This document shows, in pieces, positions 9,177 through 15,554 of a stretch of 15,554 bases of DNA (the first letter of the stretch is position 1; every line of letters starts with the position of its first letter). Source of the stretch: Actinomycetota bacterium (GTDB taxonomy: Bacteria > Actinomycetota > Actinomycetes > Nanopelagicales > Nanopelagicaceae); assembly GCA_009705235.1 (NCBI GenBank), contig WLCR01000010.1:1-15554 (forward strand), read 5' to 3'. The translations under genes were made by a program, and so were the position numbers. The notes below the pieces were generated by a model. It ran no database searches, was not told where the DNA came from, and worked only from the letters and a program-made list of their open reading frames with translations.

Positions 9177-10052
9177 ATGGGATTACCACCGCAGTTGACC
9201 CCCGATCAGCGCCATCAAGCGTTGCTAAAAGCTGCCGGCTCTCGGAAACGTCGGGCCGAGGTGAAAGCGAAAATAAAAACTGGTGAATTTTCCATCGACA
9301 AAATTCTGGAACTTGCTAAAGAAGATGAAGCAGTTGCAAAGATGCGAGTACGAGAACTATTAGAGTCTTTGTCCGGCGTCGGAAAAGTTCGCGCTCAATC
9401 ATTAATGGAGCGACTAAATATCTCATCCTCTCGTAGGATTCAAGGCCTAGGTCGTTTACAAATTGGGCAGTTGCGCGAGGAGTTCATGAAATCAGAACAT
9501 GCGAATAGTCCAGGCACTCTAATCGTTCTTTCTGGACCAGGTGGAGTTGGTAAAAGTACAGTTGCACAAAAAGTCCGTGAGGCTAGTGATTTTTGGGTGA
9601 GCGTGAGTGCAACAACTAGAAAACCTCGAAACAATGAAATTGAAGGTCATGATTATTATTTCGTTAGTGATGAAGAGTTCAGTCGTATGATCAACGCTGA
9701 CGAATTCTTAGAATGGGCAGAATTTGCAGGTAATCGCTATGGAACTCCGCAAGAACAAGTGGAACATGCATTATTGCTCGGCAAGAATGTCCTTTTGGAA
9801 ATTGAAATTGAAGGCGCAAAGCAAGTTAAGGCACATCTGCCGCAATCCATTTTGGTATTTCTTGAGCCTCCTACGTGGGAGGAGTTAGTCGCTCGTTTGG
9901 AAGGACGGGGCACTGATAGCCCGGAGAGGCGCGCTGAACGGTTGGAATTGGCTCAGGAAGAGCTCGCTGCCGCAGCATTTTTCGATGTTGTTCTCATAAA
10001 TGACCAGGTCGAGAGCGTGGTCAAGAAACTGGTAGAGTTGACCCATAATTAG
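9177..10052 (+). CDS. gmk: mIHF–guanylate kinase fusion protein
   Basis: One uninterrupted 291-residue frame joins two proteins that are normally separate neighbours. Residues 1-103 match actinobacterial integration host factor mIHF: a basic N-terminal helix ([20 protein letters not shown]) then a helix-two-turn-helix-like segment ([26 protein letters not shown]) that binds and bends DNA. Residues from about 104 are a complete guanylate kinase (GMP + ATP to GDP + ADP): P-loop GPGGVGKST at 120-128, GMP-binding TTRKPR and [19 protein letters not shown], and [12 protein letters not shown]. Each part has the length of the free protein, with no linker, as if the mIHF stop codon was lost. M104 (ATG at 9486) sits where a normal gmk would start, so some free Gmk could also be made. 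A sequencing error cannot be fully excluded. Confidence 0.9.
   Translation: MGLPPQLTPDQRHQALLKAAGSRKRRAEVKAKIKTGEFSIDKILELAKEDEAVAKMRVRELLESLSGVGKVRAQSLMERLNISSSRRIQGLGRLQIGQLREEFMKSEHANSPGTLIVLSGPGGVGKSTVAQKVREASDFWVSVSATTRKPRNNEIEGHDYYFVSDEEFSRMINADEFLEWAEFAGNRYGTPQEQVEHALLLGKNVLLEIEIEGAKQVKAHLPQSILVFLEPPTWEELVARLEGRGTDSPERRAERLELAQEELAAAAFFDVVLINDQVESVVKKLVELTHN
9477..9488 (+). promoter_or_regulatory. Possible internal ribosome binding site and ATG for free Gmk
   Basis: GAGGAG at 9477-9482 is followed after only three bases by the in-frame ATG 9486-9488 (M104 of the fusion). Spacing is short of the usual five to nine bases, so initiation would be weak. The ATG coincides with the expected N-terminus of a stand-alone guanylate kinase of 188 residues. 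The ATGA here also holds a TGA in the +1 frame. Confidence 0.35.
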
Positions 10053-10071
10053 TAGGTGCTATTAATTCGGT

Positions 10072-10081
10072 ATTGATCAAT
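10072..10081. repeat. Palindrome ATTGATCAAT before rpoZ
   Basis: A perfect ten-base palindrome in the short gmk-rpoZ gap, overlapping a possible TTG start at 10073. It is too short to form a stable hairpin and lacks a T-run, so it is not a terminator. It could be a protein-binding site or chance. Confidence 0.4.
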
Positions 10082-10096
10082 GAAGCGGGGTACACC

Positions 10097-10345
10097 ATGG
10101 ATGGAATTACTAATCCACCGATTGACGAACTTCTAGACAAAAGTGGTTCCAAGTACAGCTTAGTTTTGTACGCCGCAAAGCGAGCGCGTCAGATTAATGC
10201 ATATTATTCACAACTCGGAGAAGGTCTTCTTGAGTACGTCGGACCACTAGTTGAAACCCATGTACATGAAAAGCCTCTTTCTATAGCTCTTCGAGAAATA
10301 AATGAAGGTCTTCTTACAATCGAAAACCTCGAGCCAACAGCTTAA
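10097..10345 (+). CDS. rpoZ: RNA polymerase omega subunit
   Basis: Omega helps fold and hold the beta' subunit of RNA polymerase and often contributes to the ppGpp response. The actinobacterial signature is clear: [45 protein letters not shown] and [12 protein letters not shown] chose ATG 10097 (82 residues, MDGITNPP) because GCGGGG lies six bases upstream. A TTG at 10073 would give 90 residues ([11 protein letters not shown]), also within the normal range, so the start is uncertain. It follows gmk by a short gap, the same neighbourhood seen in many actinobacteria. coaBC begins nine bases after its stop. Confidence 0.93.
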   Translation: MDGITNPPIDELLDKSGSKYSLVLYAAKRARQINAYYSQLGEGLLEYVGPLVETHVHEKPLSIALREINEGLLTIENLEPTA

Positions 10346-10354
10346 AACTTTTCT

Positions 10355-11539
10355 ATGTCACTAAGGGGCCGTGAAGTTGTACTCGGCGTTGGTGGTGGGA
10401 TTGCAGCCTATAAATCCTGCGACGTGTTGCGACGTCTTCAAGATCGAGGTTACTCCGTCACAGTTGTGCCAACTCCATCCTCTTTAAACTTTGTAGGCAA
10501 GGCAACATGGGAGGCACTCTCTGGTCGACCTGCAAATACACAAGTTTGGGAGAATGTTCATACAGTTCCACACATAGCCTTAGCAGATTCTGCTGATTAC
10601 TTCTTAATTGCCCCTGCTACAGCAGATTTAATCGCACGTTTAGCAGCAGGTCGAGCCGATGACCTGCTTACTAATTTAGTTCTTGCTTCAGATGTCCCGA
10701 AAATGTTGGTTCCGGCCATGCATCCTTCCATGTGGCTTGATCCCGCAACAGTTTCAAATGTTCAAACTCTGCGAACGCGTGGATTTATTGTGATGGATCC
10801 CGACGTTGGCCGATTGACCGGTAATGACCTTGGACCCGGACGTTTTCCTGAAACCTCATCAATCCTAGAAAAATTCGATGCACTGACAGGCAACATTCAA
10901 GATTTCAAAGGTAAGCGAATACTTGTAACAGCAGGTGGAACACGCGAAGCAATAGATCCTGTGCGGTTTATTGGCAATAAATCTTCAGGTAAACAGGGGA
11001 TTGCGATAGCTCTTGCCGCACGCGATCGAGGCGCAATTGTTCATCTAATTGCGGCAAACTTTGATACCTCTAAATTGGACGGAATCGAAATTTCAAAGGT
11101 TGAAAGTACTGCAGACATGCAAAAGGTATTGTCACAACAATTTCCGTTGTGCGATGTACTGATCATGAGCGCTGCAGTTGCCGATGCGCGTCCTAAAAGT
11201 CTGTCCATGGATAAGATTAAGAAAGCACTGTTTGGCAGTATTGACTTAGAAGAAAATCCCGATCTGTTGGCTTCTTTGGCCGCATCTAAAAAAGGTCAAC
11301 TAATATTTGGCTTTGCCGCAGAAACTAAGGATCACCTGCAAGAGGCTCGCAGGAAGCTTGAGGCAAAGGGGTTAGATTTGATTTATGTTAATGATGTTTC
11401 TGGCGGGGCGATATTTGGCCAGGACCAGACTATGGGTACCATTCTCCTACGCAATGATGCGGATATAGCGGTCAAGGAAGTCTCCAAAGACGCTCTCGGA
11501 AATTTACTTCTTGATCAAGCCATCCGGCAGTTAGGTTAA
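10355..11539 (+). CDS. coaBC: Bifunctional CoaBC (phosphopantothenoylcysteine synthetase/decarboxylase)
   Basis: Catalyses two steps of coenzyme A synthesis: ligation of cysteine to 4'-phosphopantothenate (CoaB) and FMN-dependent decarboxylation to 4'-phosphopantetheine (CoaC). The 394 residues are normal. The CoaC half (about 1-180) has the GGGIAAYK start, active-site H73 in VPHIALA and [14 protein letters not shown]. The usual PxMNxxMW motif reads PAMHPSMW (120-127), with His123 for Asn. The clamp reads GRLTGND, with T155 where E. coli has Cys. I recall both changes from other actinobacterial CoaBC. The CoaB half (about 190-394) has [23 protein letters not shown] with N208, and the KIKK lysines at about 287-290. 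No Shine-Dalgarno precedes the ATG. Confidence 0.96.
   Translation: MSLRGREVVLGVGGGIAAYKSCDVLRRLQDRGYSVTVVPTPSSLNFVGKATWEALSGRPANTQVWENVHTVPHIALADSADYFLIAPATADLIARLAAGRADDLLTNLVLASDVPKMLVPAMHPSMWLDPATVSNVQTLRTRGFIVMDPDVGRLTGNDLGPGRFPETSSILEKFDALTGNIQDFKGKRILVTAGGTREAIDPVRFIGNKSSGKQGIAIALAARDRGAIVHLIAANFDTSKLDGIEISKVESTADMQKVLSQQFPLCDVLIMSAAVADARPKSLSMDKIKKALFGSIDLEENPDLLASLAASKKGQLIFGFAAETKDHLQEARRKLEAKGLDLIYVNDVSGGAIFGQDQTMGTILLRNDADIAVKEVSKDALGNLLLDQAIRQLG
11532..11537 (+). promoter_or_regulatory. Candidate -10 element (leaderless promoter) for metK
   Basis: TAGGTT, a TANNNT match, ends six bases (AAAAAA) before the ATG at 11544, the same spacing as at mihF and def. TTGATC at 11511-11516 could be a poor -35 with a 15-base spacer. 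The AGG within it could instead act as a weak Shine-Dalgarno eight bases from the ATG, so the reading is ambiguous. Confidence 0.4.
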
Positions 11540-11543
11540 AAAA

Positions 11544-12734
11544 ATGTCAAAGCGTCTTTTCACTTCAGAATCAGTTACCGAAGGCCACCCAGATAAGATC
11601 GCAGATGCGATCTCAGATGCTGTTCTGGATTCATTATTATCACAGGATAAAAAGAGCCGTGTTGCAGTTGAAACGCTGATCACCACAGGCCAGGTACATG
11701 TTGCCGGTGAGGTAACAACTGATGGATATGCAGATGTGATGGGTATTGTCCGCGATACTGTTTTGAATATTGGATATAACTCTTCTGACAAGGGTTTTGA
11801 TGGCAATAGTTGTGGAGTATCGATCTCGATTGGTCAACAATCACAAGATATTGCACAGGGCGTCAATGATGCCTACGAACATCGTGTTACTTCAGCTGTT
11901 GATCCTTTGGACTTGCAAGGTGCTGGCGATCAAGGGTTAATGTTTGGGTATGCGTGTGATGACACAAAGGAGTTAATGCCTTTGCCTATTTGGCTGGCAC
12001 ACGCACTTGCGCAGCAGCTAACAAAGGTACGCAAATCTGGTGCTTTGCCTTACCTTCGTCCTGATGGAAAAACTCAGGTAACTATCGAATATGAAGGTGA
12101 TCGAGCTATAGCCTTGAATACCGTTGTGATTTCAAGCCAGCATGCTGAAGAGGTAGATGTTGTTAAGAAGCTAACACCAGAAGTTATTGAATATGTTATC
12201 GATCCAATTTTGGCGAGCATAGATTTACCTAAATCGGAACTGCGCACTTTGATTAACCCAACTGGTCGATTTGTAATTGGTGGCCCAATGGGAGATGCAG
12301 GGTTAACAGGTCGTAAAATCATTGTTGATACCTACGGTGGAATGGCACGCCACGGCGGAGGTGCATTTAGCGGCAAAGATCCGTCAAAGGTGGATCGTTC
12401 AGCGGCTTATGCCATGCGATGGGTTGCTAAGAATGTGGTTGCAGCCGGTCTTGCTCGTCGTTGCGAGGTTCAAGTTGCCTATGCAATCGGTAAGGCCCAG
12501 CCGGTTGGTGTTTTTGTAGAAACCTTCGGAACTGAAACTGTTCCTGTTTCTAAAATCCAAGATGCAGTTTTGGCAGTATTTGATCTTCGACCAGCGGCGA
12601 TTATTCGAGATCTTGATTTACTTCGTCCTATTTATTCACTTACAAGCGCGTATGGTCACTTCGGTCGTGAACTTCCCGAGTTCGCATGGGAACGAACCGA
12701 TCGTGTGTCAGCGCTTCAAAACGCAATCAAGTAG
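11544..12734 (+). CDS. metK: S-adenosylmethionine synthetase
   Basis: Makes S-adenosylmethionine from methionine and ATP, releasing phosphate and diphosphate; cytoplasmic tetramer. The 396 residues are typical. Signatures are GHPDK at 14-18 (active-site H15, metal ligand D17), GAGDQG at 126-131 and the P-loop-like GGGAFSGKD at 271-279. The C-terminus ends normally ([11 protein letters not shown]...). The gap to coaBC is four bases, so there is no room for an S-adenosylmethionine riboswitch. Its position between coaBC and priA is the usual actinobacterial one. priA starts three bases past the TAG. Confidence 0.98.
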   Translation: MSKRLFTSESVTEGHPDKIADAISDAVLDSLLSQDKKSRVAVETLITTGQVHVAGEVTTDGYADVMGIVRDTVLNIGYNSSDKGFDGNSCGVSISIGQQSQDIAQGVNDAYEHRVTSAVDPLDLQGAGDQGLMFGYACDDTKELMPLPIWLAHALAQQLTKVRKSGALPYLRPDGKTQVTIEYEGDRAIALNTVVISSQHAEEVDVVKKLTPEVIEYVIDPILASIDLPKSELRTLINPTGRFVIGGPMGDAGLTGRKIIVDTYGGMARHGGGAFSGKDPSKVDRSAAYAMRWVAKNVVAAGLARRCEVQVAYAIGKAQPVGVFVETFGTETVPVSKIQDAVLAVFDLRPAAIIRDLDLLRPIYSLTSAYGHFGRELPEFAWERTDRVSALQNAIK

Positions 12735-12737
12735 TCG

Positions 12738-14618
12738 GTGGCAACGCCGAAGCTCTTTCGATTAAAGGCTGAAGTTGCACCTGCATCTTCTGGGCCTAGA
12801 GCTCTGGTTTTGCCCTACGCGCGTGTTCGAGTTGATACAGGTGTTTTCCATTTGGATCAGCTGTATGAGTATCTGATTCCCGAAAAACTATCCGACTCAA
12901 TTCGCGTAGGGGTTCGCGTGCAGTTACCTTTTGGTAACAGAGAGACTGAGGGCATAGTTGTAGAGCGGGTGGCCGAACCCGAAAGAGCCGGTGAATTAAA
13001 GAGCATCACTAAGGTGTTATCAGGGATCCCAGTAGCCACTTGTGAAAGTTTCAAACTGATTGATTTAATGTCCCGCCGTTATGCGTGTAACCCATGGGAT
13101 CTAATACGCTCCGCTATACCTCCTCGTGTTGCATCCGTTGAGAAGAGTATTTCCTTTGGTGTGCCAGAACCTCACAAGAGCGTCAAGCAATCAATTGCAT
13201 TCCAAACCCTTGCACCTTTTATCCAGGCACATGAGCAAGTAATTCCGTTGGTCAAAGAAAATCAACACGCAGGTTCTATCTTAATCATTGCTCCTAATGA
13301 AAAGGAAGTAGATCTAATCTTCGCTGCACTACGAACATCGTCAGTAGTGGTTCTAAAACTAACTGCCGCGATGCCTCGCGATGAGCGATATCGAAACTAT
13401 CTTCAAGCGATTAATGGTTCGAACTGCATCGTAATAGGAACCCGAAGCGCGATTTTTGCACCTATTAGAAACCTGGGGACCATCATCATTCATAAGGAGT
13501 CTTCATTTGATCATTACGAACTTCGCTCTCCAGGTTGGAATTCAAGATCCATTGCTCTTATTCGCGCGCGCACCGAGTCTGTTAAGTTGATACTAACTGG
13601 TTTCTCTCCGTCGATTGAAATATCGCAACTGATCGAAGAAAGAGAAGTCAAGTTTTACAATTCGAGGCAAACAGTAAGCGTTAAAGCTTTCACACCAAAT
13701 GAAGGGGCTTTACTGCCAGGAAGAATTTTCTCTGAGATCAAAAAGGCTCTGAATGTGGGACCCGTCTTGTTTATCGCCCCTAGAAAAGGCTATGGCAACG
13801 CTTTGCTGTGCGCTCATTGTCGTAACGTGGCTTCTTGTGATTGTGGCGGTCGATTGTCCGTTACGGCGAAAAATAAAGCTCCCACTTGTGTTCATTGCGG
13901 TACTTCATTTCAAGACTGGAAATGTTCTTTCTGTAATCGTGACAAACAGTATTTAGCCGGTCGCGGTATCGAGCGGGCTGCTGAAGAGATTTCACGAGCC
14001 TTTCCGAAGTTTCCAGTTATTGTCTCAGCTGGTGATGTTATTAAAGATCGAATAGAACCTAAGTCAGCGCTAGTACTTGCAACAGCCGGAGCCCAGCCAC
14101 AGGTAGAAGGCGGGTACGCAGCGGTCGTGATTTTGGATGGAGTGCGCTTCTTTTCTCACACGGATTTGCGCACACAGGAACGTGCACGTGAGCTCTTCCT
14201 TGAATCTGCTTCAATGATTTCCAAAAATGGAACGGTTCTTTTAGTTATTGAGGATTCCCATCCTGTTGTATCAGCGATCGCTCGTTGGAATGTTGCGCCA
14301 CTACTAAAGAGAGAATTGAGTGAACGCACTGAACTACATCTCCCTCCTTCAGTTTTCTCGGTGGTTTTGGCTATGGATCAATCTATTGGGATGCAGATTT
14401 ACAACGGGCTCAAGAAGGCATCCGTAGAGGGCCGTATACCAAATTCATCTAATATCTATGGCCCCACCGAAATATCAAAGGGGCAGGTAAAAATCGTCAT
14501 ACATGCCGACAAGAAGGACTCACAAGCTTTAACAGATGTGGTTCATGAACTCCAACGACGCAGAAGTATTGCAAAGAAGGAACTTTTCACGCTTAGAGTT
14601 GAACCATATTCACTGTGA
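12738..14618 (+). CDS. priA: Primosomal protein N' PriA, helicase-motif-deficient actinobacterial form
   Basis: Replication restart protein that recognises stalled forks and loads the primosome. It starts at GTG 12738 with no clear Shine-Dalgarno, and 626 residues is within the range of actinobacterial PriA. The N-terminal 3'-DNA-binding domain (about 20-115: ARVRVDTGVFHLDQLYEY, VGVRVQLPFGNRETEGIVV) is well kept. The helicase region keeps IVIGTRSAIFAPI, but there is no Walker A GxGKT, and the DEEH box is replaced by IIHKESSFDHYE. Eight zinc-binding cysteines remain: C358, C361, C367, C369, C384, C387, C396 and C399; the second pair is C-x-C rather than C-x-x-C. Actinobacterial PriA is known to lack helicase motifs, so a structural loading role is likely (inference). 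Confidence 0.9.
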   Translation: MATPKLFRLKAEVAPASSGPRALVLPYARVRVDTGVFHLDQLYEYLIPEKLSDSIRVGVRVQLPFGNRETEGIVVERVAEPERAGELKSITKVLSGIPVATCESFKLIDLMSRRYACNPWDLIRSAIPPRVASVEKSISFGVPEPHKSVKQSIAFQTLAPFIQAHEQVIPLVKENQHAGSILIIAPNEKEVDLIFAALRTSSVVVLKLTAAMPRDERYRNYLQAINGSNCIVIGTRSAIFAPIRNLGTIIIHKESSFDHYELRSPGWNSRSIALIRARTESVKLILTGFSPSIEISQLIEEREVKFYNSRQTVSVKAFTPNEGALLPGRIFSEIKKALNVGPVLFIAPRKGYGNALLCAHCRNVASCDCGGRLSVTAKNKAPTCVHCGTSFQDWKCSFCNRDKQYLAGRGIERAAEEISRAFPKFPVIVSAGDVIKDRIEPKSALVLATAGAQPQVEGGYAAVVILDGVRFFSHTDLRTQERARELFLESASMISKNGTVLLVIEDSHPVVSAIARWNVAPLLKRELSERTELHLPPSVFSVVLAMDQSIGMQIYNGLKKASVEGRIPNSSNIYGPTEISKGQVKIVIHADKKDSQALTDVVHELQRRRSIAKKELFTLRVEPYSL

Positions 14619-14626
14619 TGAATTGA

Positions 14627-14632
14627 TAGACT
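14627..14632 (+). promoter_or_regulatory. Candidate -10 element (leaderless promoter) for def
   Basis: TAGACT, a TANNNT match, ends six bases (AACGCC) before the GTG start at 14639. The 20-base gap after priA has no Shine-Dalgarno. TTGAAC at 14599-14604 resembles a -35 but is 22 bases away, too far for a standard promoter. Start-codon-proximal transcription would allow separate expression of def-fmt. Confidence 0.45.
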
Positions 14633-14638
14633 AACGCC

Positions 14639-15199
14639 GTGTCTATTCAAGAAATACGATTCTTCGGAGATCCGGTGTTAACAACTCCGGCATCCTTAGT
14701 AGTCGATTTTGATAAAGAATTGCGAGTGCTGGTCCAAGATTTAACTGACACGATGCTAGATGCCCCCGGTGCTGGGTTAGCCGCACCACAAATCGGCGTT
14801 TCTCTGCGTGTTTTTGTTTGGGATGTAGATGAACAACTTGGTCACCTAATTAATCCCGTACTAACTTTGAGTGAAGAAATGCAAGAGGGCGAAGAAGGGT
14901 GTCTTTCCTTTCCAGAGATTCGATATGAAACACCTCGAGCCATGAGAGCCGTTGCAAAAGGTTTCAATATGTACGGGGAACCGATCACCGTTGAAGGTTC
15001 TGAGTTTTTAGCACGTGCTTTGCAGCATGAGACTGATCATCTGGATGGAATCTTATTCATCGACAAATTGTTACCGGAGGATCGAAAACTTGCGATGAAG
15101 GAAATCCGTGAATCAGAGTGGTTCAATCTGGCTACTGAACAGGGTCGAGCAATTCAAGTAAAGGATTCTCCACACACAATTTTCGGACGGAATTCTTAG
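14639..15199 (+). CDS. def: Peptide deformylase
   Basis: Metal (usually Fe2+) hydrolase that removes the formyl group from the N-terminal methionine of new proteins. All three motifs are intact: GAGLAAPQIG (motif 1), EGCLSFP with ligand C88 (motif 2), and QHETDHLDG with H130, E131 and H134 (motif 3). The 186 residues are normal. The GTG start gives MSIQEIRFFGDPVL, the family's N-terminus. It is followed by fmt with a one-base overlap (TAGTG), pairing the deformylating enzyme with the formylating one, a common bacterial arrangement. Confidence 0.97.
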   Translation: MSIQEIRFFGDPVLTTPASLVVDFDKELRVLVQDLTDTMLDAPGAGLAAPQIGVSLRVFVWDVDEQLGHLINPVLTLSEEMQEGEEGCLSFPEIRYETPRAMRAVAKGFNMYGEPITVEGSEFLARALQHETDHLDGILFIDKLLPEDRKLAMKEIRESEWFNLATEQGRAIQVKDSPHTIFGRNS

Positions 15200-15554
15200 T
15201 GCGTATCGGAGTAGCCGCTACTCCGGATGTAGCAATACCAACCTTGAGTTGGTTACTGCAGTCGGAACATGAAATTGTCTTAGTTATCACACAACCTGAC
15301 CGCCCAGCTGGACGTGGTCGTATCCTTAAGCAATCTGTGATTGCCGATTGGGCCAATGATCATCAGATACCAGTTGTTAAGCCAGACAATCCAAAGGATT
15401 TGATCGGAAGAATTGAAGATTTGGATTTAGTATTAACTATCGGTTATGGAGTGTTGCTTCCAGAGAGCATCTTGAATTTGCCCAGAAATGGTTTCCTAAA
15501 TCTACATTTCTCATTGCTTCCCGCATACAGAGGAGCTGCACCTGCTCAGAGAGC
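15199..15554 (+). CDS. fmt: Methionyl-tRNA formyltransferase (partial, 3' end outside window)
   Basis: Transfers a formyl group from 10-formyltetrahydrofolate to Met-tRNA(fMet) for translation initiation. The first 118 codons are present. From GTG 15199 the frame reads MRIGVAATPDVAIPTLSWLL, then VITQPDRPAGRGR (the folate enzyme glycine/arginine-rich loop), TIGYGVLLPESIL and NLHFSLLPAYRGAAPAQR. That last stretch is the catalytic Asn/His motif of the formyltransferase fold. The sequence is cut right after it, so the catalytic Asp region and the C-terminal tRNA-binding domain are not visible. The start overlaps the def stop by one base. Similarity to the family is unambiguous despite truncation at the window edge. 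Confidence 0.95.
   Translation, partial: MRIGVAATPDVAIPTLSWLLQSEHEIVLVITQPDRPAGRGRILKQSVIADWANDHQIPVVKPDNPKDLIGRIEDLDLVLTIGYGVLLPESILNLPRNGFLNLHFSLLPAYRGAAPAQR

Noticed and set aside
11534..11543. S-adenosylmethionine riboswitch before metK
   Set aside because: Only four bases separate coaBC from metK, leaving no room for an aptamer.
14604..14638. Terminator between priA and def
   Set aside because: No inverted repeat followed by a T-run is visible; the gap is 20 bases and better explained by a -10 element.

Overview
The window is a gene-dense, single-strand stretch (every supported gene is on +) from what looks like a low-GC actinobacterium; GC is in the low-to-mid 40s by eye. The gene order (pyrR–pyrB–pyrC–carA–carB–…–pyrF–mihF–gmk–rpoZ–coaBC–metK–priA–def–fmt) is the classical actinobacterial order, and mIHF and the helicase-dead PriA are actinobacterial hallmarks. 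Modest GC, almost no intergenic DNA and 1–4 base gene overlaps suggest a streamlined aquatic lineage such as the freshwater acI group (Nanopelagicales). That placement is an inference, not proven here.

Region 1 (1–9155) is a complete de novo UMP pathway in one tightly coupled operon: the tail of pyrR, then pyrB, pyrC, carA, carB, pyrK, pyrD and pyrF. Neighbouring genes abut or overlap (TAATG or ATGA junctions) as far as pyrF. CarAB makes carbamoyl phosphate, PyrB and PyrC make dihydroorotate, PyrK–PyrD (class 1B, NAD-linked) make orotate, and PyrF (class I type) makes UMP. Orotate phosphoribosyltransferase (pyrE) is not in the window.

Region 2 (9177–12734) links nucleoid, GTP and cofactor functions: an unusual single reading frame that joins the nucleoid protein mIHF to guanylate kinase, then rpoZ (RNA polymerase omega), coaBC (coenzyme A synthesis) and metK (S-adenosylmethionine synthesis).

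Region 3 (12738–15554) holds priA (replication restart, actinobacterial form without helicase motifs), def (peptide deformylase) and the 5' part of fmt (Met-tRNA formyltransferase, running off the window). Def and Fmt are the two enzymes of the N-formylmethionine cycle.

No gap longer than 300 bases without a gene exists; the largest is 68 bases or less (gmk–rpoZ). I see no tRNA, rRNA, CRISPR, insertion sequence or clear rho-independent terminator. The observations most worth checking are the in-frame mIHF–Gmk fusion with a possible internal Gmk start, and a shared TAGNNT-6-nt-start-codon layout at mihF, metK and def that looks like leaderless transcription.
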